Shown: positions 9,362-21,491, counted from the stretch's first letter. The stretch is DNA of 64,000 nucleotides from Serratia quinivorans (GCF_946227985.1 NZ_CAMKGL010000007.1:158850-222849), one strand, 5' to 3'. Numbers and translations: made by a program. The notes: generated by a model not told the origin, from the letters alone.

Positions 9362-9964
9362 TTACAGCTTGGAAGCGTTCTCGGACAGGTATTTAGCCAC
9401 GCCATCCGGAGATGCGCCCATACCTGCTTTGCCTTTTTCCCACTGAGCCGGGCACACTTCGCCGTGTTGCTCGTGGAATTGCAGCGCGTCAACGGTACGG
9501 ATCATTTCGTCGATGTTACGGCCGATTGGCAGGTCGTTAACAACCTGAGCACGAACCACACCGTCTTTGTCGATCAGGAAAGAACCACGCAGGGCAACGC
9601 CTGCTTCTGGGTGCTCGATGCCATAAGCTTTCTGAATTTCACGCTTAATGTCAGCAACCATTGCGTATTTCACTTCCCCGATACCGCCATTCTCGACAGG
9701 GGTTTTACGCCATGCGTTGTGGACAAATTCTGAGTCGAATGAAACGCCAACCACTTCAACGCCACGCTTCTGGAATTCTTCATAGCGGTGATCGAAAGCG
9801 ATCAGCTCAGAAGGACATACGAAGGTGAAGTCCATCGGCCAGAAGAACAGCACGGCTGGTTTGCCGTTCAGGTGCTTCTTGAAGTTGAAGTTTTCTACGA
9901 TTTCGCCATTGCCGAGTACGGCAGCAGCGGTGAAGTCAGGGGCTTGACGAGTTACCAGGACCAT
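9362..9964 (-). CDS. Typical 2-Cys peroxiredoxin (AhpC/TsaA family, peroxiredoxin C)
   Basis: Cytoplasmic peroxidase that reduces hydrogen peroxide and organic peroxides through a cysteine pair. The 200-residue protein has the peroxidatic cysteine C50 in DFTFVCPSE and the resolving cysteine C171 in EVCPAQW. The start at 9964 (MVLVTRQAP) follows CAGGAGTAATT; the frame continues 39 codons upstream without a site and would run into the promoter. No ahpF-type reductase is adjacent, so the electron donor is probably thioredoxin or an unlinked partner. The promoter carries a perfect OxyR half-site consensus, so induction by peroxide is likely. Confidence 0.95.
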   Translation of the reverse strand: MVLVTRQAPDFTAAAVLGNGEIVENFNFKKHLNGKPAVLFFWPMDFTFVCPSELIAFDHRYEEFQKRGVEVVGVSFDSEFVHNAWRKTPVENGGIGEVKYAMVADIKREIQKAYGIEHPEAGVALRGSFLIDKDGVVRAQVVNDLPIGRNIDEMIRTVDALQFHEQHGEVCPAQWEKGKAGMGASPDGVAKYLSENASKL

Positions 9965-10012
9965 AATTACTCCTGTAATAGGTGTTAAGGGGTTGATGTA
10001 AAAGCAAGGGCC

Positions 10013-10078
10013 AGTATAGGGGCCACGACTTGGTGAAGAAAGGGTAAAAGACCAATCAATGAGATAGCTTTCACCTAT
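10013..10078 (-). promoter_or_regulatory. Peroxiredoxin promoter with OxyR-type site
   Basis: The segment at 10064-10078 reads ATAGCTTTCACCTAT, matching every fixed position of one OxyR dyad (ATAG n t nnn a n CTAT). On the minus strand a -10 box TATACT lies at 10018-10013 with a poor -35 (TTTCTT, 10041-10036). The dyad would be centred near -65. The neighbouring second dyad is degenerate (about half the fixed positions). Confidence 0.6.
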
Positions 10079-10193
10079 CAAAGTCGGTGATTAAATTTAG
10101 CAGTCTTTAAAAATAACCTTTTCCCATAAAAGGGCAAGGCTTAAAAAGCAATTTCTTGTAAAGCATCGCATTTTCAACGGCTTTGGCTTGACC

Positions 10194-10775
10194 TTACAGC
10201 TGCTTGTCTTTGGCCTGCTGCATCATCTGTGGGTAAAACTGCCAGAATTGTGTTTCAAGCTGATGATAGTTGCGCTCCACGTCGGCGAAGGAGCCGGCCA
10301 GTGCGGCCAGGCGCGGACGACGGCTGGCCATGCCTGCCAGCACCTTACCGATAAACGGCAGTTCGGCGTAGCGCTCCAGCCAGCGTTCCGGCCATAAATA
10401 GCCGTTCAGATTCTGAAAGCGTGGCGGCGTCAGCGGCAAATGCGGCAGGATTTGGCTCTGGGCCTGCTGGGTAAAACCCTGCAGGCTGAGGGACGGTTCC
10501 AGCTGTTGCCAGTGACGTGCCAGGAAGTGATCCCATACCACGTCGAGCGTAATGGGGGCCACGCGCCGGTGTTCTTCCGAGAAATAGGCGCGGCAGGCTC
10601 TTACCTGCGGCAGGCTGTCGGTCAGCACATCGACGCGACGGTGCATCATAATGCCGGCCACCACGGCGGGATCGTACTCGCCTGCAGGGTTGCCGCGCAC
10701 GAAGTCGGCCAACAGATTACCCAGCAACGAGCTTTCCGCCAGTGAGGCTAAATGGAGATGAGCGAGAAAATTCAT
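10194..10775 (-). CDS. acpH: Acyl carrier protein phosphodiesterase AcpH
   Basis: Cytoplasmic hydrolase that removes the 4'-phosphopantetheine arm from acyl carrier protein, returning holo-ACP to apo-ACP. The 193-residue protein has the same length as E. coli AcpH and shares [10 protein letters not shown] at the N terminus, [25 protein letters not shown] and GMASRRPRL. The conserved His and Asp residues belong to the metal-binding HD-like fold. The start at 10775 (MNFLAH) is chosen over the open frame from 10802 by family alignment. It is divergent from queA across an ERIC element, as in E. coli gene order. Confidence 0.95.
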   Translation of the reverse strand: MNFLAHLHLASLAESSLLGNLLADFVRGNPAGEYDPAVVAGIMMHRRVDVLTDSLPQVRACRAYFSEEHRRVAPITLDVVWDHFLARHWQQLEPSLSLQGFTQQAQSQILPHLPLTPPRFQNLNGYLWPERWLERYAELPFIGKVLAGMASRRPRLAALAGSFADVERNYHQLETQFWQFYPQMMQQAKDKQL

Positions 10776-10870
10776 TCGGCAACTATAACGCAACTCATGC
10801 AAATCCTCCTTATTTCTTGCCGCTGACCGCCCGCAGCTTTAGACTAGGCCGCCTGTTTTTTATGACCAAC

Positions 10871-10997
10871 ATACCCGTCGCCTTTCAAGCCGCAGTGTTG
10901 TTGGCTGCACTTGCCCACTCCGGTCACTTACTCAAGTAAGCTCCTGGATATGGGCAAGCTGGCCGCCTAACTGCAACTTGAAATTCATAGGGTATAT
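10871..10997 (+). repeat. ERIC element (127 bp) between acpH and queA
   Basis: The ends ATACCC...TTTCAAG and CTTGAAA...GGGTAT are inverted repeats, and the centre contains ACTTACTCAAGTAAGCTCC, the highly conserved ERIC core. Length and core match full-size ERIC/IRU elements. It ends 22 bases before the queA start codon, so it forms most of the queA upstream region. Confidence 0.9.
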
Positions 10998-11019
10998 ACA
11001 ATTGAAGAAGTGAATAGCC

Positions 11020-13288
<2,269 letters not shown>

Positions 13289-13321
13289 ATTAATAATTGA
13301 TAACTTAATGAGGGAATTTCA

Positions 13322-13654
13322 ATGAGCTTTTTCATTTCTGACGCCGTCGCATCCGCAGGAGCTCCGTCTCAGGGAAGCCCGTACTCTCTGATCATTATGC
13401 TGGTAGTTTTTGGCCTGATTTTCTATTTCATGATCCTGCGCCCACAGCAGAAACGCGCTAAAGAGCATAAGAAACTGATGGACTCGATCGGCAAGGGTGA
13501 TGAAGTGCTGACCACCGGTGGCCTGATCGGTCGCGTGACCAAAGTGGCTGACACCGGCATCATCGCTATTGCGCTGAACGACACCACGGAAGTGATGATC
13601 AAGCGTGACTTCGTGGCGGCCGTTCTGCCGAAAGGTACCATGAAGGCCCTGTAA
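13322..13654 (+). CDS. yajC: Sec translocon accessory subunit YajC
   Basis: Small single-pass inner-membrane protein that joins SecD and SecF in the SecDF-YajC complex around SecYEG. The 110 residues hold one hydrophobic segment (about 20-40, [17 protein letters not shown]), the conserved [12 protein letters not shown] after it, and the cytoplasmic domain with [14 protein letters not shown]. The TGAGGGAATTTCA ribosome site fits the ATG. It lies 33 bases after tgt and 25 bases before secD, an operon arrangement shared widely among bacteria. Confidence 0.97.
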   Translation: MSFFISDAVASAGAPSQGSPYSLIIMLVVFGLIFYFMILRPQQKRAKEHKKLMDSIGKGDEVLTTGGLIGRVTKVADTGIIAIALNDTTEVMIKRDFVAAVLPKGTMKAL

Positions 13655-13679
13655 TTTTGTTTTCCCGAAGGGAATTGCC

Positions 13680-15527
13680 GTGCTAAACCGTTATCCTTTG
13701 TGGAAGTATCTGATGCTGATCGTAGTGATCATCATCGGTCTGCTTTATGCGCTTCCCAACCTCTATGGTGAGGATCCGGCTGTACAGATCACTGGCGCGC
13801 GCGGTGTCGCCGCCAGTGAAACTACGCTGGACCAAGTCCGTACCGTATTAGAAAAAGACAAGATCGCGAGCAAGTCGATTGCGCTGGAAAATGGCGCCAT
13901 CCTGGCTCGCTTTAGCAATCCTGATATTCAGCTGCGCGCCCGTGAAGCCTTGATGGCTGAGCTGGGCGACAAGTTCGTGGTGGCACTGAACCTGGCCCCG
14001 GCAACGCCGGCCTGGTTGGCCATGCTGGGCGCCGAACCGATGAAGCTCGGTCTGGACCTGCGTGGCGGTGTGCACTTCCTGATGGAAGTGGACATGGACA
14101 CTGCGCTGAGCAAGCTGCAGGAACAGACCATGGATACCCTGCGCAGCGAGCTGCGTGAAAAGGGCATTCCTTATGCGTCTATCCGCAAGCTGGACAACAA
14201 CGGCGTGGAAGTGCGTTTCCGTGACGATGCTGCCCGCGATCAGGCCATCAGCTACCTTGGCCCGCGCCAACGTGACATGGTGTTCTCTGCCAACGGCACC
14301 AATACTCTGAAAGCCAACCTGACTGATGCCCGCCTGAGCGAAGCGCGTGAGTATGCGGTGCAGCAGAACATCACTATCCTGCGTAACCGTGTTAACCAGC
14401 TCGGCGTTGCCGAACCGCTGGTTCAACGTCAGGGTTCTGACCGCATCGTGGTCGAACTGCCGGGTATTCAGGACACCGCTCGCGCCAAAGAGATCCTGGG
14501 TGCGACTGCGACACTGGAATTCCGTCTGGTTAACACCAACGCGGATGCCACTGCGGCAGCCAACGGCCGCGTGCCGGGTGACTCCGAGGTAAAAGACACC
14601 CGCGAAGGCCAGCCGGTTGTGCTGTACAAGCGCGTGATCCTGACCGGTGACCACATCACCGATTCCACCTCCAGCACTGACGAATACAACCAGCCGCAGG
14701 TTAATATCTCGCTGGACAGTGCCGGCGGCACCGCTATGTCCAACTTCACCAAGGACAATATCGGCAAGCCGATGGCGACCCTGTTTGTGGAGTACAAGGA
14801 CAGCGGCAAGAAAGACGCTAACGGCCGTGCAGTCTTGGTGAAACAGGAAGAAGTGATCAACGTAGCGAACATTCAGTCGCGTCTGGGCAACAGCTTCCGT
14901 ATTACCGGTATCGGCAACCCGAACGAAGCACGCCAGCTTTCGCTGTTGCTGCGTGCCGGTGCGCTGATTGCGCCTATCCAGATCGTTGAAGAGCGTACAA
15001 TCGGTCCGACCCTGGGACAACAGAACATCACCCAGGGTCTGGAAGCCTGCTTGTGGGGCCTGGTGGCATCCATCGTGTTTATGGTGGTTTGGTACCGTAA
15101 GTTCGGCATGATAGCTACCACGGCGCTGGTCGCCAACCTGGTGCTGATTGTTGGTGTAATGTCCCTGTTGCCGGGGGCGACGCTGACCATGCCGGGTATT
15201 GCCGGTATCGTGCTGACGCTGGCGGTGGCGGTCGACGCCAACGTACTGATCAATGAACGTATCAAGGAAGAGCTGAAGAACGGACGTTCCGTTCAGCAGG
15301 CGATCCATGAGGGCTATAAAGGCGCGTTCTCCAGTATCGTTGATGCCAACATCACCACCCTGATCACCGCGATTATTCTGTACGCAGTGGGCACCGGTTC
15401 GATTAAAGGCTTTGCGATTACCACCGCAATCGGTGTGGCGACGTCCATGTTCACCGCGATTGTCGGTACCCGTGCCATCGTCAACCTGCTTTACGGCGGC
15501 AAACGCATTAACAAGCTGTCTATCTGA
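13680..15527 (+). CDS. secD: Protein translocase subunit SecD
   Basis: RND-type inner-membrane protein that uses the proton gradient to help complete protein export. It has 615 residues, the standard size. One N-terminal membrane segment is followed by the large periplasmic P1 region and the motif [18 protein letters not shown]-terminal bundle of five membrane helices contains [17 protein letters not shown], the conserved proton-path Asp/Arg region. The GTG start at 13680 follows GAAGGGAATTGCC. secF begins 10 bases after the stop, so the two are very likely translated together. Confidence 0.97.
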   Translation: MLNRYPLWKYLMLIVVIIIGLLYALPNLYGEDPAVQITGARGVAASETTLDQVRTVLEKDKIASKSIALENGAILARFSNPDIQLRAREALMAELGDKFVVALNLAPATPAWLAMLGAEPMKLGLDLRGGVHFLMEVDMDTALSKLQEQTMDTLRSELREKGIPYASIRKLDNNGVEVRFRDDAARDQAISYLGPRQRDMVFSANGTNTLKANLTDARLSEAREYAVQQNITILRNRVNQLGVAEPLVQRQGSDRIVVELPGIQDTARAKEILGATATLEFRLVNTNADATAAANGRVPGDSEVKDTREGQPVVLYKRVILTGDHITDSTSSTDEYNQPQVNISLDSAGGTAMSNFTKDNIGKPMATLFVEYKDSGKKDANGRAVLVKQEEVINVANIQSRLGNSFRITGIGNPNEARQLSLLLRAGALIAPIQIVEERTIGPTLGQQNITQGLEACLWGLVASIVFMVVWYRKFGMIATTALVANLVLIVGVMSLLPGATLTMPGIAGIVLTLAVAVDANVLINERIKEELKNGRSVQQAIHEGYKGAFSSIVDANITTLITAIILYAVGTGSIKGFAITTAIGVATSMFTAIVGTRAIVNLLYGGKRINKLSI

Positions 15528-15537
15528 GGAGTGCGTT

Positions 15538-16506
15538 GTGGCACAGGATTATACTGTTGAACAACTCAACTACGGCCGTAAAGTCTATGACTTTATGCGC
15601 TGGGATTACGTGGCCTTCGGCATCTCGCTGGTGCTGCTGATCGCGTCAATCGCCATTATGTCGGTGCGTGGTTTTAACTGGGGTCTGGATTTCACCGGCG
15701 GTACCGTCATTGAAATCAGCCTAGAACAACCGGCCAACCTCGATCTGATGCGCGATACGCTGGAAAAAGCCGGGTTCCAGGACCCGGTTATTCAGAACTT
15801 TGGCAGCAGCCGTGACGTGATGGTGCGTATGCCACCGGCGATCGGCACCGCAGGCCAGGAACTGGGTAACAAAGTCATCAGCGTGATTAACGACTCGGTC
15901 GATAAAAACGCCACGGTGAAGAGGATTGAGTTCGTCGGCCCGAGTGTGGGCACCGAACTGGCGCAAAACGGCGGCATGGCGCTGCTGGTAGCGCTGATCT
16001 GTATTCTGATTTACGTCGGTTTCCGCTTCGAATGGCGCCTGGCGCTGGGGGCGGTTATTGCGTTGGCGCACGACGTGGTCATCACTCTGGGCGTGCTGTC
16101 GTTGTTCCGTATCGAGATTGACCTGACCATCGTCGCATCATTGATGTCGGTTATCGGTTACTCGTTGAACGACAGCATCGTGGTTTCCGACCGTATTCGT
16201 GAGAACTTCCGCAAGATCCGCCGCGGGACGCCTTACGAAATCATGAACGTGTCGTTGACCCAGACGCTGAGCCGTACCTTGATGACTTCCGGTACCACCC
16301 TGATGGTGGTTCTGATGCTGTACATCTTCGGCGGCGCGATGCTGCACGGCTTCTCTCTGGCTATGCTGATTGGTGTGTCTATCGGTACCATATCTTCTAT
16401 CTACGTGGCGTCCGCGCTGGCGTTGAAACTGGGTATGAAACGCGAACACATGCTGCAGCAGAAAGTGGAAAAAGAGGGCGCAGATCAGCCTTCGATTATG
16501 CCGTGA
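15538..16506 (+). CDS. secF: Protein translocase subunit SecF
   Basis: Partner of SecD in the inner membrane. The 322-residue protein (E. coli 323) has an N-terminal membrane segment, the D2-type motif [12 protein letters not shown], a periplasmic domain, and the C-terminal membrane bundle with [15 protein letters not shown]. The GTG at 15538 ([19 protein letters not shown]) follows GAGGAGTGCGTT; an open frame further upstream overlaps secD and is rejected. A strong terminator closes the queA-tgt-yajC-secD-secF group. Confidence 0.97.
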   Translation: MAQDYTVEQLNYGRKVYDFMRWDYVAFGISLVLLIASIAIMSVRGFNWGLDFTGGTVIEISLEQPANLDLMRDTLEKAGFQDPVIQNFGSSRDVMVRMPPAIGTAGQELGNKVISVINDSVDKNATVKRIEFVGPSVGTELAQNGGMALLVALICILIYVGFRFEWRLALGAVIALAHDVVITLGVLSLFRIEIDLTIVASLMSVIGYSLNDSIVVSDRIRENFRKIRRGTPYEIMNVSLTQTLSRTLMTSGTTLMVVLMLYIFGGAMLHGFSLAMLIGVSIGTISSIYVASALALKLGMKREHMLQQKVEKEGADQPSIMP

Positions 16507-16533
16507 TTCACGGTATTTTCAGCGAAGTGAAAA

Positions 16534-16560
16534 AGAGCGCCGGTTGGCGCTCTTTTTTTT
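16534..16560 (+). terminator. Terminator after secF
   Basis: AGAGCGCC-GGTT-GGCGCTCT is followed by a run of eight or more T. It lies about 28 bases after the secF stop. Confidence 0.9.
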
Positions 16561-16570
16561 GCCTGGTGGC

Positions 16571-17131
16571 TCAATGTTGCTGGAGCACCGCCGGTTGGGT
16601 GGTTGGGACAACGCTATGCAGTCGTATAAAACCCAGTTGGTCGGGTGTTAGGCCACTGAAACGTAACTCAAAAGTATGCTCTGTTTTAGGCAGCAGTGAG
16701 TCTTGACTGGCAATAGGTTGCGAAAGTGAATCAGCCGTCAGGGGTTTTCCGGTGACGGGATCCAACTGGCCCCATTGCACCACCGCGTTGAACGCCGGCA
16801 GCGACGCCTGCGAAAGCGTGCGGACGTGCAATAAGGCTTGGGTGCCGTTGGCCTCGGTTTTTACGTGGCTGAGTGACACGCTCAACTCGCCGAGGCTGCT
16901 GTGCAGACGGGCGCCGTTATTGGCCGCCGGCAGCAGATAGACGCCGCTGGTGGAGTTCTTGTTCAACTGGTTTTGCTGTTCCAGCGCCGTGGCCTGGTTA
17001 GTCAGGGTGGTTAATTGCTGATTTAGCTCAACCACCTGATTATGCAGCTTGGGCACTTCGCGAGTTTGCGCGCAGCCTGCCAACAGCACCAGTGTGCTGA
17101 GCAGGAAAATCTTGGGGTAACGGGTTGTCAT
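16571..17131 (-). CDS. yajI: Lipoprotein YajI (DUF3251)
   Basis: A 186-residue predicted lipoprotein: signal peptide with lipobox LLAGC (lipidated Cys at residue 20), then a short heptad-like region rich in Leu/Gln/Asn (HNQVVELNQQLTTLTNQ) that could form a coiled coil, then the DUF3251 domain. Function is not known. In E. coli yajD and tsx lie between secF and yajI; here neither is present and yajI directly converges on secF. It is divergent from nrdR. Confidence 0.88.
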   Translation of the reverse strand: MTTRYPKIFLLSTLVLLAGCAQTREVPKLHNQVVELNQQLTTLTNQATALEQQNQLNKNSTSGVYLLPAANNGARLHSSLGELSVSLSHVKTEANGTQALLHVRTLSQASLPAFNAVVQWGQLDPVTGKPLTADSLSQPIASQDSLLPKTEHTFELRFSGLTPDQLGFIRLHSVVPTTQPAVLQQH

Positions 17132-17319
17132 CGCGGGGATTTCCTATTCAACTTCTTCCTGTTATCAGCTTAGTCCGCCTGGTGGGGAAAGTCATGTTGA
17201 TTGCCCTTCCGGGGCGTGATTCAGAGGGGAGCGCTGCAACAAATAGCCGACGGCCTTTGTTGTAACCGTACTTCGGGGTAAACTGTTCTTAACTATGAAA
17301 ACGTTTATCAGGACGTGTT

Positions 17320-17769
17320 ATGCATTGCCCTTTCTGCGCCGCCGTTGATACCAAAGTCATTGATTCCCGCCTGGTGGGTGATGGTTCGCAGGTGCGCCGT
17401 CGCCGCCAATGTTTGGTTTGTAATGAACGCTTCACCACCTTTGAAGTGGCTGAGCTGGTGATGCCACGGGTAATCAAAAGCGATGAGGTGCGTGAGCCAT
17501 TCAACGAAGACAAGCTGCGTCGCGGCATGCTGAAGGCGCTGGAAAAACGCCCGGTCAGCTCTGACGACGTGGAGAACGCGATCAACCACATCAAATCCCA
17601 GCTGCGCGCCACTGGCGAGCGTGAAGTCCCGACCAAACTGGTCGGTAACCTGGTGATGGACGCGCTGAAAAAGTTGGATAAAGTGGCCTATATTCGCTTT
17701 GCCTCGGTTTACCGCAGTTTTGAAGATATCCGCGAATTCGGCGAAGAGATCGCCCGTCTGCAGGACTAA
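17320..17769 (+). CDS. nrdR: Transcriptional repressor NrdR
   Basis: ATP/dATP-sensing repressor of ribonucleotide reductase operons. It is 149 residues long. The zinc ribbon uses C3, C6, C31 and C34 (CPFC...CLVC), followed by an ATP-cone domain (about 49-139) with [18 protein letters not shown]. Cytoplasmic and DNA binding. It is followed after 10 bases by ribD, and the two are normally co-transcribed with ribH and nusB. Confidence 0.97.
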   Translation: MHCPFCAAVDTKVIDSRLVGDGSQVRRRRQCLVCNERFTTFEVAELVMPRVIKSDEVREPFNEDKLRRGMLKALEKRPVSSDDVENAINHIKSQLRATGEREVPTKLVGNLVMDALKKLDKVAYIRFASVYRSFEDIREFGEEIARLQD

Positions 17770-17779
17770 AGGGGCTTTG

Positions 17780-18889
17780 ATGCATAACGACGAGTTTTAT
17801 ATGGCTCGCGCCTTTGAGCTGGCGCGACTGGGGCGTTTTACTACTGCCCCGAATCCCAATGTCGGCTGCGTTATCGTGCGCGACGGTGAAATCGTCGGTG
17901 AGGGTTACCATCTGCGCGCCGGTGAACCGCATGCGGAAGTCCATGCGCTGCGCATGGCGGGCGAAAAGGCGCGTGGTGCCACCGCTTATGTCACGCTGGA
18001 ACCCTGTAGCCACCATGGCCGTACGCCGCCCTGTGCCGATGCGCTGGTCGCTGCCGGCGTAGCTCGTGTAGTTGCGGCGATGCAGGATCCTAACCCCGAG
18101 GTCGCAGGTCGCGGGCTGTACAAACTGCAGCAGGCGGGGTTGGATGTACGGCATGGTTTGATGTTGGCGGAGGCCGAAGCGGTGAATCTGGGCTTCCTCA
18201 AGCGGATGCGCACCGGCTTCCCTTATGTGCAACTGAAGCTGGGGGCCTCGCTCGATGGCCGCACCGCGATGGCTTCCGGCGAAAGCCAATGGATCACCTC
18301 ACCGCAGGCGCGCCAGGATGTTCAGCGTCTGCGGGCGCAAAGCGCCGCTATTCTCAGCACCAGTGCCACCGTGTTGGCTGACGATCCGTCACTGACGGTG
18401 CGCTGGGATGAGCTGGACGCCGAGACTCAAAGCATTTACCCGCGTGACAACCTGCGTCAACCGTTACGCATTATTCTGGATAGCCAAAATCGCGTCACCC
18501 CACAGCATCGGGTGGTACAACAGCCGGGGCAGACCTGGCTGGCGCGTCTGCAGCCGGATGGGCAAATTTGGCCGCAGGATGTCGAGCAACTGACCTTCCC
18601 GGCGCACGGCGGTGGCGTTGATCTGGTGGTGATGATGATGCAACTGGCGAAACGCCAGGTGAATTCCATCTGGGTCGAGGCCGGCGCGCAGTTGGCCGGT
18701 GCCTTGTTGCAGGCCGGGCTGGTCGATGAGCTCATTTTGTACATCGCGCCAAAACTGTTGGGTGATAATGGCCGCGGTTTGTGCCATTTGCCAGGTCTTG
18801 AACACCTGACCGATGCACCAGAATTCGTCTTTAGCGAAGTGCGGCAAATCGGCCCTGATTTGCGGCTGCGGCTGAAAGCAAAATACTGA
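17780..18889 (+). CDS. ribD: Bifunctional riboflavin deaminase/reductase RibD
   Basis: Catalyses two successive steps of riboflavin synthesis: deamination of the diaminopyrimidine and NADPH-dependent reduction of its ribosyl side chain. The 369-residue protein has an N-terminal deaminase with zinc motifs HAEVHALR and PCSHHGRTPPC, and a C-terminal reductase domain with KLGASLDGRTAM and WVEAGAQLAGALL. The ATG at 17780 is the first residue of the family N terminus (MHNDEFYMARAFELA); upstream in-frame sequence overlaps nrdR. It is followed by ribH after a 119-base gap. Confidence 0.97.
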   Translation: MHNDEFYMARAFELARLGRFTTAPNPNVGCVIVRDGEIVGEGYHLRAGEPHAEVHALRMAGEKARGATAYVTLEPCSHHGRTPPCADALVAAGVARVVAAMQDPNPEVAGRGLYKLQQAGLDVRHGLMLAEAEAVNLGFLKRMRTGFPYVQLKLGASLDGRTAMASGESQWITSPQARQDVQRLRAQSAAILSTSATVLADDPSLTVRWDELDAETQSIYPRDNLRQPLRIILDSQNRVTPQHRVVQQPGQTWLARLQPDGQIWPQDVEQLTFPAHGGGVDLVVMMMQLAKRQVNSIWVEAGAQLAGALLQAGLVDELILYIAPKLLGDNGRGLCHLPGLEHLTDAPEFVFSEVRQIGPDLRLRLKAKY

Positions 18890-19008
18890 TTTTAAAACCT
18901 GCGTGCCGGGTCGGCTGTCGTTTTACAAAACCGCCCGCGCAGGCAGATAAAGAATGTGATAGAATCCGCCCCCCTGCGGGGTATTGAACCCATTTTTAAG
19001 GAAAGCCC

Positions 19009-19479
19009 ATGAAAGTTATCGAAGGTGTTGTTGCTACTCCAAATGCCCGTGTGGCGATTGCAATTGCACGTTTTAACAATTTCATCAATGACAGCCTGCT
19101 GCAAGGTGCTATCGACGCACTCAAGCGCATTGGCCAGGTTGCTGACGACAACATCACCGTTGTCTGGGTCCCGGGCGCTTACGAGTTGCCGCTGACTGCA
19201 CGCGTGCTGGCTAACACCGGCAAATACGATGCAGTGATCGCACTGGGCACCGTTATCCGTGGGGGCACCGCGCACTTCGAATATGTCGCGGGCGAAGCCA
19301 GCTCCGGCCTGGGCAGTGTTTCTCTGAACACTGAAATCCCGGTTGCCTTTGGCGTGCTGACGACCGAAAGCATCGAACAGGCTATCGAGCGTGCTGGCAC
19401 CAAAGCGGGCAACAAAGGCGCTGAAGCGGCTCTGACCGCACTTGAAATGATTAATGTTATCAAAGCTATTAAAGCCTGA
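19009..19479 (+). CDS. ribH: 6,7-dimethyl-8-ribityllumazine synthase RibH
   Basis: Joins the ribityl-pyrimidine to dihydroxybutanone phosphate to form lumazine, the step before riboflavin. It has 156 residues, the E. coli size, and forms a 60-subunit capsid in relatives. Conserved sites include ARFNNFI near residue 22, GAYELP, and [14 protein letters not shown] with the catalytic His. A GGAAAG ribosome site precedes the ATG. The 119-base gap after ribD contains a short GC hairpin around 18970 but no recognisable FMN riboswitch. nusB follows after 20 bases. Confidence 0.97.
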   Translation: MKVIEGVVATPNARVAIAIARFNNFINDSLLQGAIDALKRIGQVADDNITVVWVPGAYELPLTARVLANTGKYDAVIALGTVIRGGTAHFEYVAGEASSGLGSVSLNTEIPVAFGVLTTESIEQAIERAGTKAGNKGAEAALTALEMINVIKAIKA

Positions 19480-19499
19480 ATTTAGTTAAGGGGAATTCC

Positions 19500-19916
19500 G
19501 TGAAACCTGCTGCTCGTCGCCGCGCTCGTGAGTGCGCTGTTCAAGCGCTTTACTCTTGGCAGTTGTCTAAAAATGACATTGCCGATGTTGAACACCAGTT
19601 CCTGTCGGAGCAAGATGTCAAAGATGTAGACATCGTCTATTTTCGGGAGCTGCTGTCCGGCGTGGCGGTGAATGCAGGTCTGCTGGATAGCCTGATGGCA
19701 CCTGTCCTGTCGCGTCAGCTCGAGGAGCTGGGCCAGGTAGAAAGAGCCGTTCTGCGTATTGCGCTGTATGAGCTGAAAATGCGTGAGGATGTGCCTTACA
19801 AGGTGGCGATCAACGAGGCGATCGAGCTGGCGAAAACCTTCGGCGCTGAAGACAGCCACAAGTTTGTGAATGGCGTGCTGGATAAAGTGGCACCAAGCAT
19901 TCGCAAGAAAAAATAA
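19500..19916 (+). CDS. nusB: Transcription antitermination factor NusB
   Basis: RNA-binding factor that, with NusE (S10), assembles on boxA for antitermination of rRNA operons. The 138-residue all-helical protein starts with [18 protein letters not shown] and carries [23 protein letters not shown] near the end, both family signatures. GTG start at 19500 after AAGGGGAATTCC. Its terminator falls in the short gap before thiL. Confidence 0.97.
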   Translation: MKPAARRRARECAVQALYSWQLSKNDIADVEHQFLSEQDVKDVDIVYFRELLSGVAVNAGLLDSLMAPVLSRQLEELGQVERAVLRIALYELKMREDVPYKVAINEAIELAKTFGAEDSHKFVNGVLDKVAPSIRKKK

Positions 19917-19919
19917 AAA

Positions 19920-19950
19920 ATTAAGGCCGGTATCCCCGGCCTTAATTTCT
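19920..19950 (+). terminator. Terminator between nusB and thiL
   Basis: ATTAAGGCCGG and CCGGCCTTAAT pair perfectly around TATC, followed by TTCTTCT. It lies directly after the nusB stop and about 20 bases before thiL, so thiL probably depends partly on read-through or on a promoter inside nusB. Confidence 0.75.
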
Positions 19951-19968
19951 TCTATTGGAATATCGACC

Positions 19969-20952
19969 ATGGCATGTGGCGAATTTGACCTCATTGCCCG
20001 CTATTTTGACCGGTTTAAGAGTCTGCGCCGGGATGTACAGTTGGGCATTGGAGATGACTGCGCACTTCTGACAGTGGCAGAAAAACAGCTTTTGGCCGTC
20101 AGTACCGACACTCTCGTTTCGGGCGTTCACTTCCTGGCGGATATCGATCCCGCCGATCTCGGCTACAAAGCACTGGCAGTTAACCTGAGCGACCTGGCAG
20201 CCATGGGCGCCGATCCTGCCTGGCTTTCACTGGCGTTAACCCTGCCTGAGGTGAATGAACCCTGGCTGAAGGCGTTCAGCGATAGCCTGTTCGAACAACT
20301 TAATTATTACGGTATGCAGTTGATTGGCGGCGATACCACACGTGGCCCGTTAAGCATGACGTTAACCATTCACGGCCTGATCCCGGCCGGGCGGGCATTG
20401 ACCCGCAGCGGTGCGCGTATCGGCGACTGGATCTACACCACAGGTACGCTGGGTGACAGCGCCGCCGGTCTGGCTGTGCTGCAGGAACGCTTGCAGGTAG
20501 CGGACGCCGAGGCACGCAATTACCTGATTGGCCGTCATCTGCGGCCTCAGCCACGGGTATTGCAGGGGCAGGCACTGCGCGATCTGGCCAGTTCGGCGAT
20601 TGATATTTCCGACGGCCTGATTTCTGACCTGAAACATGTGCTGAAAGCCTCCGAGTGCGGTGCGCGCATCAATCTCGATGAGCTGCCGCTGTCGCAGGCG
20701 TTAAGCAGCCAAACGGATGCCGATCAGGCACTGCGTTGGGCGTTGACCGGCGGTGAAGATTACGAGCTTTGCTTCACCGTACCGGAAATCAACCGTGGTG
20801 CACTGGAGGTGGCGTTAAGCCATCTGGGCGCTGACTATACCTGTATTGGTCAGATTGGCCCGCTTTCCGAAGGCATCAGGTTCTACCGCAGCGATGAAGT
20901 GGTGGAACTACCTTGGCATGGCTTCGATCATTTCAGCGAAGGGCAGGCGTAA
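19969..20952 (+). CDS. thiL: Thiamine-monophosphate kinase ThiL
   Basis: Phosphorylates thiamine monophosphate to the active cofactor thiamine diphosphate. The 327 residues match the E. coli enzyme closely from [15 protein letters not shown]. Metal and nucleotide motifs include [28 protein letters not shown] and [10 protein letters not shown]. The ATG at 19969 is used because it gives the family N terminus; the open frame to 19870 lies inside nusB. pgpA starts 2 bases after the stop codon, indicating coupled translation. Confidence 0.97.
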   Translation: MACGEFDLIARYFDRFKSLRRDVQLGIGDDCALLTVAEKQLLAVSTDTLVSGVHFLADIDPADLGYKALAVNLSDLAAMGADPAWLSLALTLPEVNEPWLKAFSDSLFEQLNYYGMQLIGGDTTRGPLSMTLTIHGLIPAGRALTRSGARIGDWIYTTGTLGDSAAGLAVLQERLQVADAEARNYLIGRHLRPQPRVLQGQALRDLASSAIDISDGLISDLKHVLKASECGARINLDELPLSQALSSQTDADQALRWALTGGEDYELCFTVPEINRGALEVALSHLGADYTCIGQIGPLSEGIRFYRSDEVVELPWHGFDHFSEGQA

Positions 20953-20953
20953 C

Positions 20954-21448
20954 ATGGATGAAGCTAAACGCCGTTTGCGGATGAGCAATCCGTGGCACCT
21001 GCTGGCCACCGGTTTTGGTAGCGGTTTGTCGCCGGTCATGCCGGGCACCATGGGTTCACTGGCGGCAATCCCATTCTGGCTGTTGTTGATCCAACTGCCA
21101 TGGCAACTGTATTCGCTGTTGGTGATGTTCAGCATTTGTATTGGCGTCTACCTGTGCCATCAGACCGCCAAAGATATGAAGGTGCACGACCACGGCAGCA
21201 TCGTCTGGGACGAGTTTGTCGGTATGTGGATCACGTTGATGGCATTGCCGGTCAACGACTGGCAGTGGGTCGCGGCAGGTTTCGTGATTTTCCGTATTTT
21301 GGATATCTGGAAGCCATGGCCGATCCGCTGGTTTGATCGTAATGTGCACGGCGGCATGGGGATCATGGTCGACGATATCGTCGCCGGGGTCCTTTCCGCC
21401 GGTATTATCTACCTGATTGGCCACCACTGGCCGCTTGGGTTGTTCTGA
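20954..21448 (+). CDS. pgpA: Phosphatidylglycerophosphatase A
   Basis: Inner-membrane phosphatase that converts phosphatidylglycerophosphate to phosphatidylglycerol. The 164-residue protein shows GSGLSPVMPGTMGSLAA, VWDEFVGMWITL and KPWPIRWFDRNVHGGMGIM with the acidic metal ligands. It is a few residues shorter at the N terminus than E. coli PgpA. ATG 20954 overlaps no coding sequence and lies next to the thiL stop. Confidence 0.96.
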   Translation: MDEAKRRLRMSNPWHLLATGFGSGLSPVMPGTMGSLAAIPFWLLLIQLPWQLYSLLVMFSICIGVYLCHQTAKDMKVHDHGSIVWDEFVGMWITLMALPVNDWQWVAAGFVIFRILDIWKPWPIRWFDRNVHGGMGIMVDDIVAGVLSAGIIYLIGHHWPLGLF

Positions 21449-21455
21449 TTTTGAG

Positions 21456-21480
21456 GGCGCAGTTCAATGCTGCGCCCTTG
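21456..21480 (+). terminator. Hairpin after pgpA
   Basis: AGGGCGCAG and CTGCGCCCT pair around TTCAATG-type loop sequence. The following T tract is short, so it may be a weak terminator. It lies between converging pgpA and yajO. Confidence 0.55.
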
Positions 21481-21491
21481 AACCCTCCTGG

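Noticed and set aside
13848..15308. Antisense open frame (486 codons) opposite secD
   Set aside because: A GC-driven shadow of secD codons; no start signal or family features.
18890..19008. Possible FMN riboswitch before ribH
   Set aside because: The gap is only 119 bases and lacks the conserved multi-stem FMN aptamer; only one short GC hairpin is visible.
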